Below, piece by piece: positions 18,774 through 28,439 of a stretch of 64,000 nucleotides of DNA; the stretch's first letter is position 1, and every line of letters starts with the position of its first letter. This DNA comes from Oceanicaulis sp. HTCC2633 (GTDB lineage: Bacteria; Pseudomonadota; Alphaproteobacteria; Caulobacterales; Maricaulaceae), in NCBI RefSeq assembly GCF_000152745.1, contig NZ_CH672428.1, positions 1,505,251 through 1,569,250 of the forward strand, in the 5' to 3' direction. The notes under the pieces are model-generated. The model saw only the letters and a program-made list of their open reading frames with translations. It ran no database searches and had not been told where the DNA came from. The translations under genes and the position numbers were made by a program.

Positions 18774-19883
18774 ATGAGACTGATGATGACCGCCGCCCTG
18801 TGTGCGGTAATGAGTGCGCCTGCCTTTGCCCAGCAAACCCTTGAGTTTGAAGGGATGAATTGGCGGGTCGATGCTGTGGAGCTTGCCGAGACCACCGAAT
18901 TTCTGGGCCGCGACGCCCTGCATTTCCGCGATGGCGTGATCTGGATCGATGGCTCGCAGCTTGCCACCGGCGAGATCCGCTTCGAGATGGCGATCAGTGG
19001 TTCGCCCGGTCATACCGGCGTGCTGTGGCGCGGTCAGGGGGTGGGCGATTGGGAGAAGTTCTACTTCCGTCACCATCTCAACAACCTGCCCGATTCCGTG
19101 CAGTACACCCCCGCCCATGACGGCGTGACCGCCTGGCAGGTCTTCTCCGATCCCGACGCCATCAGCCAGGTCAATCACGGCCTGAACCGCTGGATGGAGG
19201 TTCGCGTGGTGGTGGCCGAGGATCAGGCCGACATCTTCATGGACGGCCAACTGATCCACCATGTGCCGGACCTGCAGCGCGAGGAGCGCTCGGGTTGGGT
19301 CGGCTTCTGGCAGCTGGCGCCCAGTGGCGCAGCGTCGGGCTATGTGCGCAATGTCGAGATTACTCCGCAATCCAATCCGCAGATCATCGGTCGTTCGGAA
19401 CGCCCGATGGCCGAACCGGTCGCCCATCGGGCCGAGACCTGGCGCGTGTCCGATCCGTTCAGCGAAGATCGCCTTGGCGACACCCCGTTTGAGACCCTGC
19501 GCGCCAGCCGGTCGCGCTGGACCGCGCTCCCCGTCGCCTATAACGACATCGCCAATCTCGCGAGCGTCACGCGCCATTCCCAGGGCGACACGGTACTGGC
19601 GGAAGCCACGCTGATCGCGGATGGCGACCGCACGGCGCTGGTCAGGTTCGGCTATTCGGACCGGGTGCAGGTCTTCCTCAATGGCGAGCGCCTGTTCGTT
19701 GGAAACAATGACTGGCGCAGCCGCGATTACCGATATCTGGGCACCATCACCCGCCATGTGGCCGTGCCGCTGAGCCTCCGCGATGGCGAGAACACCCTGA
19801 CCTTCGCCGTCTCGGAGACCTTTGGCGGCTGGGGCGTCACCGCCGCGCTTGAAGACGCGGACGGCGTGCGCATCGCACGCTGA
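18774..19883 (+). CDS. Secreted two-domain beta-sandwich protein of unknown function
   Basis: About 369 residues with a clear signal peptide (MRLMMTAALCAVMSAPAFAQ). The first half resembles a concanavalin/laminin-like fold with an aromatic-rich core (TGVLWRGQG, WEKFYFRHHL, WMEVRVVVAEDQADIFMDGQ), and the second half looks like another jelly-roll (VQVFLNGERLFVGNNDW). Similar layouts are seen in sugar-binding or glycosidase-associated proteins. No catalytic motif is recognisable. It starts four bases after the AraC-type gene, with GGAG nine bases upstream, and is followed by a strong terminator, so it appears to be the last gene of that short unit. Confidence 0.7.
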   Translation: MRLMMTAALCAVMSAPAFAQQTLEFEGMNWRVDAVELAETTEFLGRDALHFRDGVIWIDGSQLATGEIRFEMAISGSPGHTGVLWRGQGVGDWEKFYFRHHLNNLPDSVQYTPAHDGVTAWQVFSDPDAISQVNHGLNRWMEVRVVVAEDQADIFMDGQLIHHVPDLQREERSGWVGFWQLAPSGAASGYVRNVEITPQSNPQIIGRSERPMAEPVAHRAETWRVSDPFSEDRLGDTPFETLRASRSRWTALPVAYNDIANLASVTRHSQGDTVLAEATLIADGDRTALVRFGYSDRVQVFLNGERLFVGNNDWRSRDYRYLGTITRHVAVPLSLRDGENTLTFAVSETFGGWGVTAALEDADGVRIAR

Positions 19884-19903
19884 AGACCTGTCTGCAGACA
19901 CTC

Positions 19904-19940
19904 AAAGCCCCGCGTCATCACTGACGCGGGGCTTTTTCTG
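19904..19940 (+). terminator. Intrinsic terminator after the secreted protein gene
   Basis: Perfect 14-bp stem AAAGCCCCGCGTCA/TGACGCGGGGCTTT (19904-19917 with 19922-19935), 4-base loop, then TTCTG. It lies between two convergent genes and may also stop ftsH transcripts, though the minus-strand tail has fewer T residues. Confidence 0.88.
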
Positions 19941-19957
19941 TAGCCATTGAGCGCGGA

Positions 19958-21889
19958 TCAGGCGCCGCCGGGTTTGGGCTCGAGCCCGCCCGGGTTTGAC
20001 GCTTCATCCTCGTCATCATCGATGACCGGAAGCGCGCCGGACGGCGGGGTTCCGTCATCGGTCTTGGGCGGCACGTCCGTGTCGCGATGGGGCGGATTGC
20101 CCTTGAGAAGCTCGACGATTTCCTGGCCGGAGAGAGTTTCGTATTCCAGGAGACCTTCGGACAGCTTGACCCAGTCATCCTTCTTCTCGGTCAGGATGCG
20201 GCGCGCCTCGTTCAGGCCGCCTTCCACCAGCGCCTTGACCTCTTTCTCGATCTTGGCGGCGGTTTCCGCCGAGATGGAGGAGGACTGCACCAGTTGCTGG
20301 CCGAGGAAGACCTCGCCCTGATCCTCGCCGTAATCGACCGGGCCGATCTCTTCGGAGAAGCCCCATTGGGTGACCATGGCGCGGGCCAGACGGGTCGCCT
20401 GCTTGATGTCGCTGGCGGCGCCGGAGGTGACATTCTCCTTGCCGAATTTCAGCTCTTCAGCGACACGGCCGCCCATCATGATGGCGAGACGGGACGTCAT
20501 CTCCTGATGGGTCATCGACATCTTGTCGGTTTCCGGCAGCTGCATGACCATGCCCAGCGCGCGACCGCGCGGGATGATTGTCGCCTTGTGCACCGGGTCG
20601 GCCGCCGGCACGTTCAGCGCCACGATGGCGTGGCCGGATTCGTGATAGGCGGTCAGCGTGCGCTCTTTCTCGGTCATCACCATGGTGCGCCGCTCGGGGC
20701 CCATCATGACCTTGTCCTTGGAATCCTCGAACTCGGCCATGGACACCATGCGCTTGTTGCGACGGGCAGCCAGAAGCGCCGCTTCGTTCACAAGGTTGGC
20801 GAGATCGGCGCCGGAGAAGCCCGGCGTGCCGCGCGCGATGACCTTGGGATCCACATCGTCGGCCAGCGGCACGTCGCGCATATGCACCTTGAGGATCTTC
20901 TCACGGCCCGTGATGTCCGGGTTCGGCACGACGACCTGACGGTCAAAACGGCCCGGGCGCAGCAGAGCGGGGTCCAGAACGTCGGGACGGTTGGTGGCGG
21001 CGATCAGGATGATGCCTTCATTGGCTTCAAACCCGTCCATCTCCACCAGCAGCTGGTTGAGGGTCTGTTCGCGCTCGTCATTGCCGCCGCCAAGGCCCGC
21101 GCCGCGGGATCGGCCCACCGCATCGATCTCGTCGATGAAGATGATGCAGGGCGCGTTTTTCTTGGCCTGTTCGAACATGTCGCGCACGCGCGATGCGCCG
21201 ACGCCGACGAACATCTCGACAAAGTCAGAGCCGGAAATGGTGAAGAAGGGCACGCCCGCCTCGCCCGCAACAGCGCGCGCAGTCAGGGTCTTACCCGTGC
21301 CCGGAGGGCCCACCAGCAGGGCGCCCTTGGGGATCTTGCCGCCCAGGCGCTGGAACTTGGAGGGGTCTTTCAGGAACTCGACGATCTCCTGAAGCTCTTC
21401 CTTGGCCTCGTCGATGCCGGCCACATCGTCAAAGGTGACCCGGCCCGTCTTCTCGGTCAGCAGCTTCGCCTTGGACTTGCCGAAGCCCATGGCGCCGCGA
21501 CCGCCGCCCTGCATCTGACGCATGAAGAAGATCCACACGCCGATCAGCAGCAGCATCGGGAACCAGTTGATGAGGATGCCCAGCGGACTGATGCCGCCTT
21601 CAGCCGGCGGCTGCGCAGTGATGTCCACATCCGCCGCGCGCAGAGCCGGGGTTACGTTCTCATCCTCGGGCACCGTGGTGCGGAAGGTGGCGCCGCCCGT
21701 GGTCTGGCCGGTGACCGTGTCGCCCTGGATGGTGACCGAGCTGACCTGACCGCTCTCGACCTGGTTCATGAACTGGGAGTAGTTGATCTCGTTCGAGGGC
21801 GCGGACTGGCTGGGACCCTGAAGCATGTTGAACAGGGCCAGCAGCAGCACCAGCAAGATCGCCCAAACCAGGATATTGCGCATATTCAT
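19958..21889 (-). CDS. ftsH: ATP-dependent zinc metalloprotease FtsH
   Basis: Membrane-anchored AAA+ protease that degrades misfolded or regulatory membrane and cytosolic proteins. 643 residues. It has two N-terminal transmembrane segments (about residues 5-20 and 105-122) flanking a periplasmic domain, the AAA module with GPPGTGKT and [18 protein letters not shown] arginines, and the zinc-binding HESGH. The C-terminal tail is acidic and Pro/Gly-rich. It is 83 bases downstream of tilS on the same strand, the usual tilS-ftsH order. Confidence 0.98.
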   Translation of the reverse strand: MNMRNILVWAILLVLLLALFNMLQGPSQSAPSNEINYSQFMNQVESGQVSSVTIQGDTVTGQTTGGATFRTTVPEDENVTPALRAADVDITAQPPAEGGISPLGILINWFPMLLLIGVWIFFMRQMQGGGRGAMGFGKSKAKLLTEKTGRVTFDDVAGIDEAKEELQEIVEFLKDPSKFQRLGGKIPKGALLVGPPGTGKTLTARAVAGEAGVPFFTISGSDFVEMFVGVGASRVRDMFEQAKKNAPCIIFIDEIDAVGRSRGAGLGGGNDEREQTLNQLLVEMDGFEANEGIILIAATNRPDVLDPALLRPGRFDRQVVVPNPDITGREKILKVHMRDVPLADDVDPKVIARGTPGFSGADLANLVNEAALLAARRNKRMVSMAEFEDSKDKVMMGPERRTMVMTEKERTLTAYHESGHAIVALNVPAADPVHKATIIPRGRALGMVMQLPETDKMSMTHQEMTSRLAIMMGGRVAEELKFGKENVTSGAASDIKQATRLARAMVTQWGFSEEIGPVDYGEDQGEVFLGQQLVQSSSISAETAAKIEKEVKALVEGGLNEARRILTEKKDDWVKLSEGLLEYETLSGQEIVELLKGNPPHRDTDVPPKTDDGTPPSGALPVIDDDEDEASNPGGLEPKPGGA

Positions 21890-21972
21890 CCGTTTGTGTC
21901 CTTGTCCGCGCCGCCTTCGACCGGGCGCGCATCTGAGGCTGTCGTCATTTCGTCATGCCTGATATTGGGGCG

Positions 21973-23256
21973 TCAGGCCGGTTTCGCCAGTGCCGCGCGG
22001 ATATGCGCCGCAGATTTATCCCCATCAAACCACGCCGGAGCCTCACACGGAAGCAGCCAGCGCCTGAGTCTCGGCATGCAAAGCAGCGACCAATAGTCCG
22101 CCTCATCGGGCTTAAACCCTAGTAAAGCCAGAATATCATCGCCCTGCTGGGAAACGAGAACCGTCAGGGACCGCCGCAGACTGGGCGGAATGTCAGACAG
22201 CTGTGTCCCGTCCGGCGCCGCCCGGTCACCCAGCGCCTCAATCCGGCACGCCTCTGGGGCCTGAATTTCAAACCGCCCGTCAAACAGGGCCGTATCGCCC
22301 GCCTCGAGCTCCAGGCGCAACGCCTCAGCGCCGCCATCGGCGCGCCCCAGCACAGCGCCCGGATCCCGTCCCATGAGCCCCTCGGCAGTCAGCAGCACGC
22401 CCGCTTGCGTATGGGCCTCGCCCTGCTCCAGCGCATCAAGACAGGCTTCAACGCCCTCAGGCGTGGGCAGGCGCGCCTCGCCGGACACCGCCATCATCAC
22501 CGCTTCAAGCGCCCTCAACGCCATCGGACGAGCCGCCAGGGCGAACTTGTCCCGATCCAGCACGGCGCCGCCCCAGGGCGTGATTTCAACCGCCCGCTCG
22601 GTCAGGCGCCAGGCCGCTCCCCGCAACAGGCGCTCCGCATCCAGACTCTGATCAGACAGGCTCAGAAGGCTCTGCTCCGCTGGCCCGCCGGGCGGGTAGG
22701 CCTCCTGGCGCAAGCGGATACGTTCAAACTGCGCATCGTCATTGGACGGGTCGTCCACCCAGCGCGCCTTGATGCGCCGGAGATAGGTCCGCAGCTCATC
22801 ACGCCTCATTTCCAGAAGGGGGCGTGCGACGGTCAGATTGCGTCCTTCCGGCCAGATCGGAGAGGCGTCCAGCGCCGTCATCCCGGTCAGCGTCCGCCAT
22901 CCCCCCTTGCGGTTCGCGCGCATGCGCAGGGTCTCGATCCGGTCGTCCAGCGTATGGCCAAGGCACAGGAGTGACACGCCCAGGCCTTCACACGCCCCCG
23001 CCAGCAAGGCATGACGCGCCTGACGCGCGGCCGCCTGGTTCTTGCGGGGTGAGGACCAGCGCAGAATGTGCGGCTCAGCGCCTAGATCACGGGCGTAATC
23101 GGCGTTATCCGCCGCTTCTTCGGCGCTTTCGGGCCGCAGACTATGATCCACGATCAGGGCGTGCAGCGCGACATCCGGAAAACAGGCCTTCAAGGCGTGC
23201 AGGAGGGCGGTGGAATCTCCGCCGCCGGAATAGCCGAGCGCGAGCGTGTCAGTCAC
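21973..23256 (-). CDS. tilS: tRNA(Ile)-lysidine synthase
   Basis: Modifies C34 of the CAU-anticodon isoleucine tRNA to lysidine, which changes both charging and decoding. 427 residues. The ATP-pyrophosphatase P-loop is SGGGDS (residues 10-15), followed by VDHSLRPES and LGHTLDDRIET. The C-terminal part, less conserved, includes the substrate-binding domain. It starts nine bases after cpoB and precedes ftsH, the common alphaproteobacterial arrangement at the end of the Tol-Pal block. Confidence 0.95.
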   Translation of the reverse strand: MTDTLALGYSGGGDSTALLHALKACFPDVALHALIVDHSLRPESAEEAADNADYARDLGAEPHILRWSSPRKNQAAARQARHALLAGACEGLGVSLLCLGHTLDDRIETLRMRANRKGGWRTLTGMTALDASPIWPEGRNLTVARPLLEMRRDELRTYLRRIKARWVDDPSNDDAQFERIRLRQEAYPPGGPAEQSLLSLSDQSLDAERLLRGAAWRLTERAVEITPWGGAVLDRDKFALAARPMALRALEAVMMAVSGEARLPTPEGVEACLDALEQGEAHTQAGVLLTAEGLMGRDPGAVLGRADGGAEALRLELEAGDTALFDGRFEIQAPEACRIEALGDRAAPDGTQLSDIPPSLRRSLTVLVSQQGDDILALLGFKPDEADYWSLLCMPRLRRWLLPCEAPAWFDGDKSAAHIRAALAKPA

Positions 23257-23264
23257 CTCGCCCC

Positions 23265-24233
23265 CTAGCGGCAGCCTATCCTTGAGACTTCACGCTGGGC
23301 CTTGCGGCGCGCATCATCACCCGCACGCGGGAATTCGGACGGGAAGGTCGCCAGCACCTGACAGGCGCGGCTGGTCTCCCCTAGCGCGGCGAGCGAGGCG
23401 CCCAGACGGACCAGAGCGTCCGGTGCGCGCGGCCCCTGACGGTCTTCCTGCAAGGAGGCGATGTAGGAATCGGCCGCATCCTGGAAATCGCCGTTGATGA
23501 AGTGGGTTTCGCCCAGCCAGTACCAGGCCTGCCCCACCTTCTGATCATCGGGATAGGTCTCGGTGAAATCGCGCAGCAGTTCACGCGCGCCGCCGAAATC
23601 GCCGTCCAGCAGACGGGCATTGGCGGTTTCAAACAGCGTATCCGCGTCCATCACCGGCTCGGGCGGCGCGGCGAGCGAACTGACATCCGCATTGAGCTGC
23701 GTTTGGGCGCCGCTTTGGGACCGGGTGTCGCGTGACGGGGCGCGTTGGGATGTCTGGTTTTGAGCGGGCGCACCCAATGGCTGCACGGTCGAGGCCCGCG
23801 CCTGGGCGAACGGATCGCTGTCATCGATCTCGTCCGAGGTGAGAAGATCGGAGGGGCCGCCCAGAGAGAGCGGATCGCCGCCCGCCGCCCTGTCCGCGTC
23901 GCCCGAACCATACACCGCCCCGCCTGACAGCAGCCGGTCCACATTCACGCCCATCTGCTCCAGTTCCTGGCGCAGACGGCGGTTCTCGAAATTCAGACGC
24001 TCGATTTCACCCGTCTGGACGCGCTGCTGACGCTCAAGGTCATCCACGCGCATCATCAGGGTCTCCGCCACCGGATCGCCTTGCAACGCCCGGCTCTCGA
24101 TCTCGGCCAGTCGCGCCTCCACCGCATCCAGGCGTGCGGCGAGCTCCCGACGCGATTGCGCCTCGGCGGGCGTCGCCATCAAGGCGACCAGCAGTCCGAG
24201 AGCGGACAGAGAGATCAATACGGTACGTGTCAT
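23265..24233 (-). CDS. cpoB: Cell division coordinator CpoB (YbgF) of the Tol-Pal system
   Basis: 322 residues. A signal peptide (MTRTVLISLSALGLLVALMATPAEAQ) is followed by a coiled-coil trimerisation region (RRELAARLDAVEARLAEIESR) and, after a low-complexity linker, C-terminal TPR repeats (LFETANARLLDGDFGGARELL and following). CpoB links peptidoglycan synthesis with Tol-Pal during division in the periplasm. It closes the Tol-Pal cluster, but one unrecognised gene and a hairpin separate it from pal. Confidence 0.92.
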   Translation of the reverse strand: MTRTVLISLSALGLLVALMATPAEAQSRRELAARLDAVEARLAEIESRALQGDPVAETLMMRVDDLERQQRVQTGEIERLNFENRRLRQELEQMGVNVDRLLSGGAVYGSGDADRAAGGDPLSLGGPSDLLTSDEIDDSDPFAQARASTVQPLGAPAQNQTSQRAPSRDTRSQSGAQTQLNADVSSLAAPPEPVMDADTLFETANARLLDGDFGGARELLRDFTETYPDDQKVGQAWYWLGETHFINGDFQDAADSYIASLQEDRQGPRAPDALVRLGASLAALGETSRACQVLATFPSEFPRAGDDARRKAQREVSRIGCR

Positions 24234-24310
24234 GGCGCACGGGTCCTGTTCAGCGGCTCAGGGCGTATAAGCGCTAGTGTCGTCGAGCAAACGGCGAAAT
24301 CAAGGCGAAG

Positions 24311-25063
24311 TCAGGAATAGTCGAGCAGCCGCACATTGTCAGGCCTTACAACCCAGTCGCCACTGGCTGTTTCCTCCATCGGAAACACATAGCCATACCC
24401 ATCCGCACGGCTCAGCACGCACCGGATATGATCATGAGCCGGCGTGCAGGACGCCTGACCCCCTGATCCGGGCTCGGCGATCTGCGCCGAGAAGGAGGCC
24501 AGATCCGCGCGGCTGTCGACGCCATAGATCCATGGGTCCTGCGTCCCCGCCAGAGCGTTCGCCAGAAACGCGGCCGCCTCACCTTCACGGTAGGGCAGGT
24601 CCACGGTGATGAGCCGGACCTCATCATCCACAACCATCCAGCCTGCGCCGTCCATGTTCTGCAGCGCGAAGGAATAGCCAGACCCGTCAGCCAGACGCAG
24701 CGTGCACTGCAACTGGACATGGCTTGGCGCACAGAAGGCCTCCCCGCCTGAACCCGGTTCGGCGACCTGCGCAGAGACCCCGGCAAGATCGGCGCGACTG
24801 TCCTCGCCCGTGAGCCAGTAGGGTTGGGCCCCCTCGAATGTCCGAGCCAGGAAATCCGCAGCTCCACCCGCTTCATAGGGCAATGCCAGCGGCGGCTCCC
24901 CCATCGGCTCCTGGTGCGGTTCGGCGCCCGGCTCTTCTCCGGTCTGGACGGTCTCGCTGTCAGGCGCGCCATACGAAGGCTCCACCACCATGGACAAGCC
25001 ATACAGGGCGCCGACAGACGCAATCGGGGCTATGATGAGCCCCATCAGCATACGGATGATCAT
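24311..25063 (-). CDS. Membrane-anchored protein with two tandem copies of an unknown domain
   Basis: 250 residues, function not recognised. An N-terminal hydrophobic segment (about residues 5-28) gives a membrane anchor or uncleaved signal, followed by an acidic linker. Then come two copies of one domain of about 95 residues (about 62-156 and 157-250). Each begins LPY, contains the shared strings DSRADLA and AEPGSGG, and holds a matching cysteine pair: C-APSHVQLQ-C in copy 1 and C-TPAHDHIR-C in copy 2. The eight-residue spacing suggests a disulfide in each copy. It lies between pal and cpoB, so it may act in envelope constriction (inference). A hairpin after pal suggests partly separate expression. 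Confidence 0.75.
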   Translation of the reverse strand: MIIRMLMGLIIAPIASVGALYGLSMVVEPSYGAPDSETVQTGEEPGAEPHQEPMGEPPLALPYEAGGAADFLARTFEGAQPYWLTGEDSRADLAGVSAQVAEPGSGGEAFCAPSHVQLQCTLRLADGSGYSFALQNMDGAGWMVVDDEVRLITVDLPYREGEAAAFLANALAGTQDPWIYGVDSRADLASFSAQIAEPGSGGQASCTPAHDHIRCVLSRADGYGYVFPMEETASGDWVVRPDNVRLLDYS

Positions 25064-25083
25064 TTCACTGCCCCCTCAAGCAG

Positions 25084-25116
25084 AAACGCCCGCAAGGATG
25101 AACCTTGCGGGCGTTT
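25084..25116 (-). terminator. Hairpin after pal
   Basis: Perfect 14-bp stem AAACGCCCGCAAGG/CCTTGCGGGCGTTT (25084-25097 with 25103-25116), 5-base loop. It lies 26 bases after the pal stop and 21 before the next gene. The T run is only the three T of the stem itself, so termination may be partial, giving graded expression of downstream cpoB and tilS. Confidence 0.7.
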
Positions 25117-25141
25117 CGATCAATCCTTTTCAGGGCTGCTC

Positions 25142-25654
25142 CTAGGAGACAGCGCCCGACTGGATGACGGTCATGGCGTTCCGGTTGGTCGCCCAGCACT
25201 GCTCGGTGGACTGATTGCAGACCGGACGCTCCTTACCGTAGGACACGGTCGAGATGCGCGACGGGTCCACGCCCTGGCTGACCAGGAAGTCGCGAGCGGC
25301 ATTGGCGCGGCGCGCGCCCAGAGCCAGGTTGTACTCGCGGGTGCCGCGCTCATCGCAGTTGCCGGCGATCAGGATGCGGGCGCCCGGATAAGACGACAGC
25401 CAGGCGGCCTGACGGCGCAGGGTGGCGCGAGCTTCATTGGACAGCGTGTGCTGGTCCAGAGCGAAGAAGACGCGGTCGCCCGCATTCACTTCGAAGTCTT
25501 CCACCGAACCCGGGGTCGGACCTGCAGGTTCCGGCGCCGGTTCATAGACCGGGGTCGGCTCCGGCTCGGGCATCGGCGCCGGCTCGGGCTGGGAAGCGCA
25601 GGCGGCCAGCGAAGCGCTGAGCGCGAGAGCGGCAAGAATAGACAGGCGTTTCAT
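25142..25654 (-). CDS. pal: Peptidoglycan-associated lipoprotein Pal
   Basis: 170 residues. Lipoprotein signal with lipobox LAAC (Cys19), a Pro/Glu-rich linker, and an OmpA-like domain that binds peptidoglycan (FALDQHTLSNEARATL, GNCDERGTREYNLALGARRA). It anchors the outer membrane to the wall and is pulled by TolB and TolQRA at the division site. It follows tolB after 135 bases, a longer gap than elsewhere in the cluster, containing a 7-bp hairpin (25675-25696) just before the ribosome site. Confidence 0.97.
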   Translation of the reverse strand: MKRLSILAALALSASLAACASQPEPAPMPEPEPTPVYEPAPEPAGPTPGSVEDFEVNAGDRVFFALDQHTLSNEARATLRRQAAWLSSYPGARILIAGNCDERGTREYNLALGARRANAARDFLVSQGVDPSRISTVSYGKERPVCNQSTEQCWATNRNAMTVIQSGAVS

Positions 25655-25674
25655 AGTATGGTCGTCCTCTCCAA

Positions 25675-25696
25675 GCCTATGAATCTCAACATAGGC
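25675..25696 (-). promoter_or_regulatory. Hairpin in the pal leader
   Basis: GCCTATG (25675-25681) and CATAGGC (25690-25696) form a 7-bp stem with an 8-base loop in the tolB-pal gap, about ten bases before the ribosome site of pal. It may protect the 5' end or pause transcripts; function unknown. Confidence 0.4.
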
Positions 25697-25789
25697 AAAT
25701 CGGTGTGGATGCTATCAGAATGGGCGCGCTTCACACCCCCAAAAAACCCCAAAACGCGCACCTCGGTTATGACATTAGCCGAGCTGAGC

Positions 25790-27136
25790 TCAGTCGATCA
25801 AGGGCGACCAGGCCGGGTCGCTTGCTTCGCCCTGCGTCGGCAATCGACGCAGATTGAACCCCGCCAGATCGATGCTCCAGATCGAATACGTCGTCCCTTC
25901 GCGCGTTCTGTCGCCGCGTGTGAACAACAACACGCGACCATTGGGCGACCAGGCGGGCGTATCCACGAAATAACCTTCGTAGAGGATACGTTCCTCGCCC
26001 GAGCCGTCCGCAGCCACAACGCCCAGCATGAACTGGCCGCTGCGCTGTTTCGTGAAGGCGATCAGGTCGCCACGCGGACTCCAGACGGGAGTGGTGTAGC
26101 GGCCTTCGCCGAACGTGATCCGCTGCGGGTCGGTCCCGTCGGCGTTCATCACGTACAATTGAGACTGTCCGCCCCGGGACGAGGAGAACACCACCTGCTC
26201 GCCATCGGGCGCGTAGGAGGGCTCCACATCATCGGCGGGATGGGTGGTGAGCTGGCGCAGGGTGCGCGAGCGCAAGTCGAACTTGAACAGGTCGTGACCG
26301 CTATGGCGCTCGGCGGAAACCACCAGCTCGCGCCCGTTGGGATGGAAACGGGCTGACAGGGACTGGCCTTCGCTGGCGAGCGAGGGGCCGGAGTCAAACA
26401 GGGCTTCCTGGCGGCCGGTCTCAAGATCATAGAGATAGCTGGTGGCGCGACCGTCGCGGAAGGACACATAGGTGATCTGCTGGGCGCTCGGCGAATAGTT
26501 CGGCAGCAGCGCCATATAGGAGCGGTCGGTCAGGAAGGACGGGTTCGCGCCGTCCTGGTCCATCACCGCCAGACGACGGATCGGCTCGCCATTGGGACCA
26601 TCGCCTTCGGACACATAAACGATGCGGGTGTCGAAATATCCGCTCTCTCCGGTCAGACGCTCATAGACGGCGTCCGACACCTTGTGCGCGATGCGGCGCC
26701 AGTTGTCCGGCGAGGTGACGAATTGCAGGCCCTGCAATTGCTGCTCGGTATTGGCGTCCCACAGGCGGAAGGCGACGAGCATGCGGTCATTCTCGTCAAT
26801 CGTCACTTCGCCCACCAGCAGGGCGGAGGCGTTGATCACCCGCCAGTCGCCAAAGCGCGGGCGCAGATTGATGTCGGTGATGTCCTCGATGAAGGCGTCC
26901 GGGTCCACGGGGGCGAACAGGCCGGAAGTCTGCAGGTTGTTGCTGATCACCCGGGAGATGTCCGCGCCGATTTCAGCTTCGCGATTGTCCGCGCCCAGAA
27001 AGTCCGGAATGGCGATCGGGGTCGGATCGAGCGTGCCCTCGGTCACGTCCACGACGAGCGGCGTTTGCGCAAAAGCCGATCCGGCCATCACGATCAGGGC
27101 GAGGATCGGTGCGAAGAGGTAGCGCAGGACGGTCAT
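25790..27136 (-). CDS. tolB: Tol-Pal system beta-propeller protein TolB
   Basis: About 448 residues. A signal peptide (MTVLRYLFAPILALIVMAGSAFAQ) is followed by an N-terminal domain (residues about 30-160) and a six-bladed beta-propeller with repeated VVFSSSRGGQSQLYVMNADG-type blades. TolB is periplasmic, binds Pal and is relocated by TolA. The start at 27136 has GGGAG seven bases upstream; an in-frame TTG at 27142 is less likely. It follows tolA by 29 bases. Confidence 0.97.
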   Translation of the reverse strand: MTVLRYLFAPILALIVMAGSAFAQTPLVVDVTEGTLDPTPIAIPDFLGADNREAEIGADISRVISNNLQTSGLFAPVDPDAFIEDITDINLRPRFGDWRVINASALLVGEVTIDENDRMLVAFRLWDANTEQQLQGLQFVTSPDNWRRIAHKVSDAVYERLTGESGYFDTRIVYVSEGDGPNGEPIRRLAVMDQDGANPSFLTDRSYMALLPNYSPSAQQITYVSFRDGRATSYLYDLETGRQEALFDSGPSLASEGQSLSARFHPNGRELVVSAERHSGHDLFKFDLRSRTLRQLTTHPADDVEPSYAPDGEQVVFSSSRGGQSQLYVMNADGTDPQRITFGEGRYTTPVWSPRGDLIAFTKQRSGQFMLGVVAADGSGEERILYEGYFVDTPAWSPNGRVLLFTRGDRTREGTTYSIWSIDLAGFNLRRLPTQGEASDPAWSPLID

Positions 27137-27165
27137 GGGCAAGCTCCCGGGGTTCGAACGGCAGA

Positions 27166-27993
27166 TCAGCGATTACGTTGAGTGTCGACATTCACCCGAA
27201 GCACGCGCCACTGGGCGTAATGCTCGGGAGGCAGAGGATAGGGTTGGCATTCGATCGCGCCGCGCAAGGCCCGTTCACCCGCCACTCTCAGGAAGGAATT
27301 GGGCGAATTCATGATGCGCGCTTCGTCGATCAGACGCGGCGGAACCGACAGGCGGCCATTGCGCTCCAAGCGGATTTCCAGCGAGACGCGCAGATCCATA
27401 TTGGCCGGCGCGTCCGCGTTCGAGCGGATGCAGCGGTTCATGTGGGACGCCGCCATGGCCTGCAGGCTCGCCGTCATGTCAGTGCCTGCTCCAACACGAT
27501 TGCGTTGTTCGCCCGTCTCGGCCTGACCTTGCGGGGCGGCATTATCCCGCGAGCGGTCCACGAGCTGGGAGAGCGCATTGAGGTCCAGCGATTCCTGACG
27601 CGGTTCAGGCTCACGCGGGCGCGGGGTCGGAACGGGTTCCGGTTCCGGCTCGGGCTCAGGCTCCGGTTCGGGCGGCGTCGGCTCGGGTTCGGGCTCCGGC
27701 TCATCCTGCGGCGCAGGCGGAATGACTTCCGGCTGGGCTTCGGGCTGCACCGGTTCAGGCTCTGGCTCCGGAGCAGGCTGCGGGGCAGGCGTCTCGATCA
27801 CCTCTTCAGGTTCGGGTTCCGGCTCCGGGCGCGCGACGCGAACATTTGTCTCCCGCGCCAGCGTCACCAGCTCAACGGGCACTACGGTCAGCTCTTCGGT
27901 CAAACGCCGCGTATGCGGAAACGCGATCAGCGCGCTCGCAATCAGCCCTGCATGGATGAACAGGGAGAGGATGAACCCCAGGGCCTGACGCAT
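27166..27993 (-). CDS. tolA: TolA-like energy transducer
   Basis: 275 residues. A single N-terminal transmembrane helix ([21 protein letters not shown], residues about 5-25) anchors it in the inner membrane. A long Pro/Glu-rich spacer (about 55-135, repeats of PEPE) spans the periplasm, and a C-terminal TolA/TonB-like domain ([20 protein letters not shown]) ends the protein. It transmits proton-motive force from TolQR to TolB-Pal. The spacer is Pro/Glu-rich rather than the Ala/Lys helix of enteric TolA, which is usual in alphaproteobacteria. It follows tolR by 11 bases. Confidence 0.92.
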   Translation of the reverse strand: MRQALGFILSLFIHAGLIASALIAFPHTRRLTEELTVVPVELVTLARETNVRVARPEPEPEPEEVIETPAPQPAPEPEPEPVQPEAQPEVIPPAPQDEPEPEPEPTPPEPEPEPEPEPEPVPTPRPREPEPRQESLDLNALSQLVDRSRDNAAPQGQAETGEQRNRVGAGTDMTASLQAMAASHMNRCIRSNADAPANMDLRVSLEIRLERNGRLSVPPRLIDEARIMNSPNSFLRVAGERALRGAIECQPYPLPPEHYAQWRVLRVNVDTQRNR

Positions 27994-28004
27994 GGCCCGG
28001 CCCC

Positions 28005-28436
28005 CTATTCGCGGATCGGGTCGGTGACGAGGCCGATATTGGTGTAGCCAGAGGCCGACACCCGGGTCATCACCCGCATGACCTCGCCATAGGGCGCGCC
28101 GTCATCGGCGCGGATATAGATCCGCGCTTCGGAACCGGCGCCGGTAATGGCGGCGAGCCGCGGGGCGAGTTCGTCAAACTCCACCACCGTCTCCATCAGA
28201 TAGAGCGTGCCATCCGACTGGATCGTCAGGGTCAGCGGCTCTTCGGATGTCGTCATGGCGCGCGCCTCAGTGTCGGGCAGATCAACCTCCACCCCCACCG
28301 TCAACAGCGGCGCGGACACCATGAACACGATGAGCAGCACCAGCATCACGTCCACAAAGGGTGTGACGTTGATCTCAGCCTTGGGCTTGAAGCGGCGACG
28401 CCCATTGCCGCCGCCGGTGTCGAGACCGCCAGCCAT
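28005..28436 (-). CDS. tolR: ExbD/TolR-family proton channel subunit
   Basis: 143 residues with one transmembrane helix near the N-terminus ([25 protein letters not shown]). The aspartate in FVDVMLVLL is the proton-carrying residue of TolR/ExbD. A periplasmic domain follows. It works with TolQ to drive TolA. It lies three bases after tolQ. The stop precedes tolA by 11 bases. Confidence 0.96.
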   Translation of the reverse strand: MAGGLDTGGGNGRRRFKPKAEINVTPFVDVMLVLLIVFMVSAPLLTVGVEVDLPDTEARAMTTSEEPLTLTIQSDGTLYLMETVVEFDELAPRLAAITGAGSEARIYIRADDGAPYGEVMRVMTRVSASGYTNIGLVTDPIRE

Positions 28437-28439
28437 GGA

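Noticed and set aside
20087-22096. Open frame of 669 codons antisense to ftsH
   Set aside because: It is a mirror of a highly conserved gene in GC-rich DNA; its product is rich in His, Arg and Gly with no family motif.
27145-27170. GGTTCGAA string resembling a tRNA T-loop before tolB
   Set aside because: No acceptor or anticodon stem can be formed around it; it lies in the tolA-tolB spacer.
27590-27850. Short repeated DNA in tolA
   Set aside because: It encodes the Pro/Glu spacer of TolA and is explained by the protein.
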